Assembly (NCBI RefSeq): GCF_000485595.1
Contig: NW_014577201.1
Span: forward strand, 408,847 to 440,723
Direction: 5' to 3'
DNA from: Priapulus caudatus
Taxonomy: Eukaryota > Priapulida > Priapulimorpha > Priapulimorphida > Priapulidae
DNA: 31,877 nucleotides
Positions 31,134 to 31,877 of the stretch are shown one piece after another; within the stretch, counting starts at the first letter, position 1, and each line of letters opens with the position of its first letter. The translations under genes and the position numbers were made by a program. The notes below the pieces were generated by a model, which was given only the letters and a program-made list of their open reading frames with translations, had not been told where the DNA came from and did no database searches.

Positions 31134-31281
31134 AGTGAGTGAGTGAGTGAGTGAGTGAGTGAGTGAGTGAGTGAGTGAGTGAGTGAGTGAGTGAGTGAGT
31201 GAGTGAGTGAGTGAGTGTGTGAGTGAGTGTGTGAGTGTGTGAGTGAGTGAGTGAGTGAGTGAGTGAGTGAGTGAGTGAGTG

Positions 31282-31374
<93 letters not shown>

Positions 31375-31388
31375 ACTAGTTAGTTAGT
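31134..31388. repeat. Two-phase (GTGA)n / (GTTA)n microsatellite
   Basis: About 150 bp of GTGA, with a few GTGTGA interruptions at 31216-31244, switches at about 31284 to about 100 bp of GTTA, with one TTAACTAG interruption near 31372. The tetramer phase is unbroken across the switch, so one array arose from the other by a G-to-T change that then spread. The array starts two bases from the foldback terminus, whose last bases GTCAC and their complement GTGAC resemble the repeat unit. Confidence 0.97.
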
Positions 31389-31588
31389 GTGCTTACGCGC
31401 GCGCGGGAGTGTGCGCGCGTGGGTGTGAGTGTGTGCGTGGGTTTGAATGAGAAATAATTAGGGATGAATGAGTAGAAAAATCAGAGTGTGATCACAGGAC
31501 AAATGATTGTCTCGGCATTTGACTCTAAGGACTAAATTTTTTTTGAACCCGAGCTAAATCTTTACCGTGTCGGGAAGCATATGCTTAC
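31389..31588 (-). other. Start of intron downstream of the receptor exon
   Basis: Noncoding DNA immediately 3' of the receptor exon in the direction of transcription. The first bases of the intron (minus strand, 31588 downward) are GTAAGC, a strong donor. A GTGCGCG-type low-complexity stretch occupies 31388-31444. The next exon was not recognised anywhere to the left, so the intron may contain the microsatellite and the foldback element and may extend far beyond. Confidence 0.6.
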
Positions 31589-31877
31589 CTGCGGCGCTGC
31601 TAGTAGAACGCTGCCACTCCACGCTACAGCCAGCATCACTTTGAGTCGCGTGCTGGGCTTCAGACGGCTCATCGGGTAGACAATCGCCTGGCATCTATCA
31701 AGGCTAATGACCACTAGGATGTAGGTGGACACGTAGAGCGAGTACACCTGCATGAACTTCAGAAACTTGCAGAGAAAGTTGCCGCCCTTCCAGCTGACGC
31801 TGTACGTCCAAAACGCGTCAACGAGTATGCAGAAGACGATGACGAAGACGTCGGCGATTGCGAGATGCAGGATGAGT
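31589..31877 (-). CDS. Neuropeptide GPCR internal exon, GnRH/AKH/ACP/corazonin receptor family
   Basis: 96 codons are open from the window edge to a donor at 31588 (exon end CAG, then GTAAGC). In order: TM2 LILHLAIADVFVIVFCI with the conserved LAxAD; first extracellular loop WTYSVSWKGGNFLCK, with the Trp and the disulfide Cys at the top of TM3; TM3 FLKFMQVYSLYVSTYILVVI; DRC in place of the usual DRY (SLDRCQAIVYPMSRL); and TM4 VMLAVAWSGSVLLAAPQ. The WKGGNxxCKxLKF, YxSTxxLVxISLDR and AWxxSxxxAxPQ pattern is that of the GnRH receptor superfamily, which in arthropods comprises AKH, ACP and corazonin receptors. These sit in the plasma membrane and signal through G proteins. I favour the ACP receptor because of the DRC motif, but cannot exclude the other two. 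TM1 lies to the right of the window; TM5-TM7 are not recognised to the left. The exon shows no frameshifts or stops. Confidence 0.88.

Noticed and set aside
31285-31388. GTTA array as a telomeric repeat
   Set aside because: It is a tetramer and not the TTAGG type expected in arthropods, it derives in phase from the adjacent GTGA array, and a coding exon follows it.

Overview
The window looks like a repeat-rich, gene-poor piece of an animal nuclear genome, most probably an arthropod and perhaps an insect. The evidence is one clean spliced exon of an invertebrate neuropeptide receptor of the GnRH/AKH/ACP/corazonin class, a LINE-type reverse transcriptase, a DIRS-like Gag, Tc1/mariner-like transposase fragments, abundant CA/TG, CT, CTAT and GTGA microsatellites, and no bacterial gene organisation. 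Order-level placement (for example a wasp) is a guess. There are two runs of N (10379-10495 and 26868-26877). Dense single-base insertions and deletions between repeat copies suggest a poorly polished long-read assembly in the left two thirds.

Layout: (1) 1-6160 is a tandem array of a 27-bp C/A-rich minisatellite, already running at the left edge. Its many long open frames are artefacts of a period divisible by three. (2) 6161-7805 is ordinary-looking single-copy sequence with no recognised gene. (3) 8025-23014 is a composite macrorepeat about 7.3 kb long made of three segments (X, Y, Z). The only complete X-Y-Z unit is 15701-23014. To its left lie an X-Z unit lacking Y (10796-15700) and an isolated Y segment (8025-10378) that runs into a gap. 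X carries a LINE reverse transcriptase fragment and a 0.6-kb inverted-repeat element. Y carries the tail of the reverse transcriptase and a small palindromic inverted-repeat element. Z carries a DIRS-like Gag with three zinc-binding motifs that stops before its own reverse transcriptase. (4) 23015-23865 is CT-rich and CTAT microsatellite. (5) 23866-26600 is AT-rich sequence with one possible 3' terminal exon, two inverted-repeat elements and a pentanucleotide array. (6) 26600-29370 is mostly CT-rich and CA/TG low-complexity DNA. (7) 29370-31132 is a foldback element made of two inverted copies of the 5' half of a Tc1-like transposon. Its left arm is interrupted by a second, 744-bp foldback element with a 5-bp target-site duplication. 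(8) 31134-31388 is a two-phase GTGA/GTTA microsatellite. (9) 31589-31877 is an internal exon of the peptide GPCR on the minus strand.

The only confident host gene is the receptor exon. Most of the remaining window could be intron or downstream flank of that gene, but no further exon of it was recognised. I did not find a convincing new molecular system. The most unusual objects are the nested foldback elements, the composite macrorepeat that joins LINE and DIRS fragments, and the large stop-free minisatellite.
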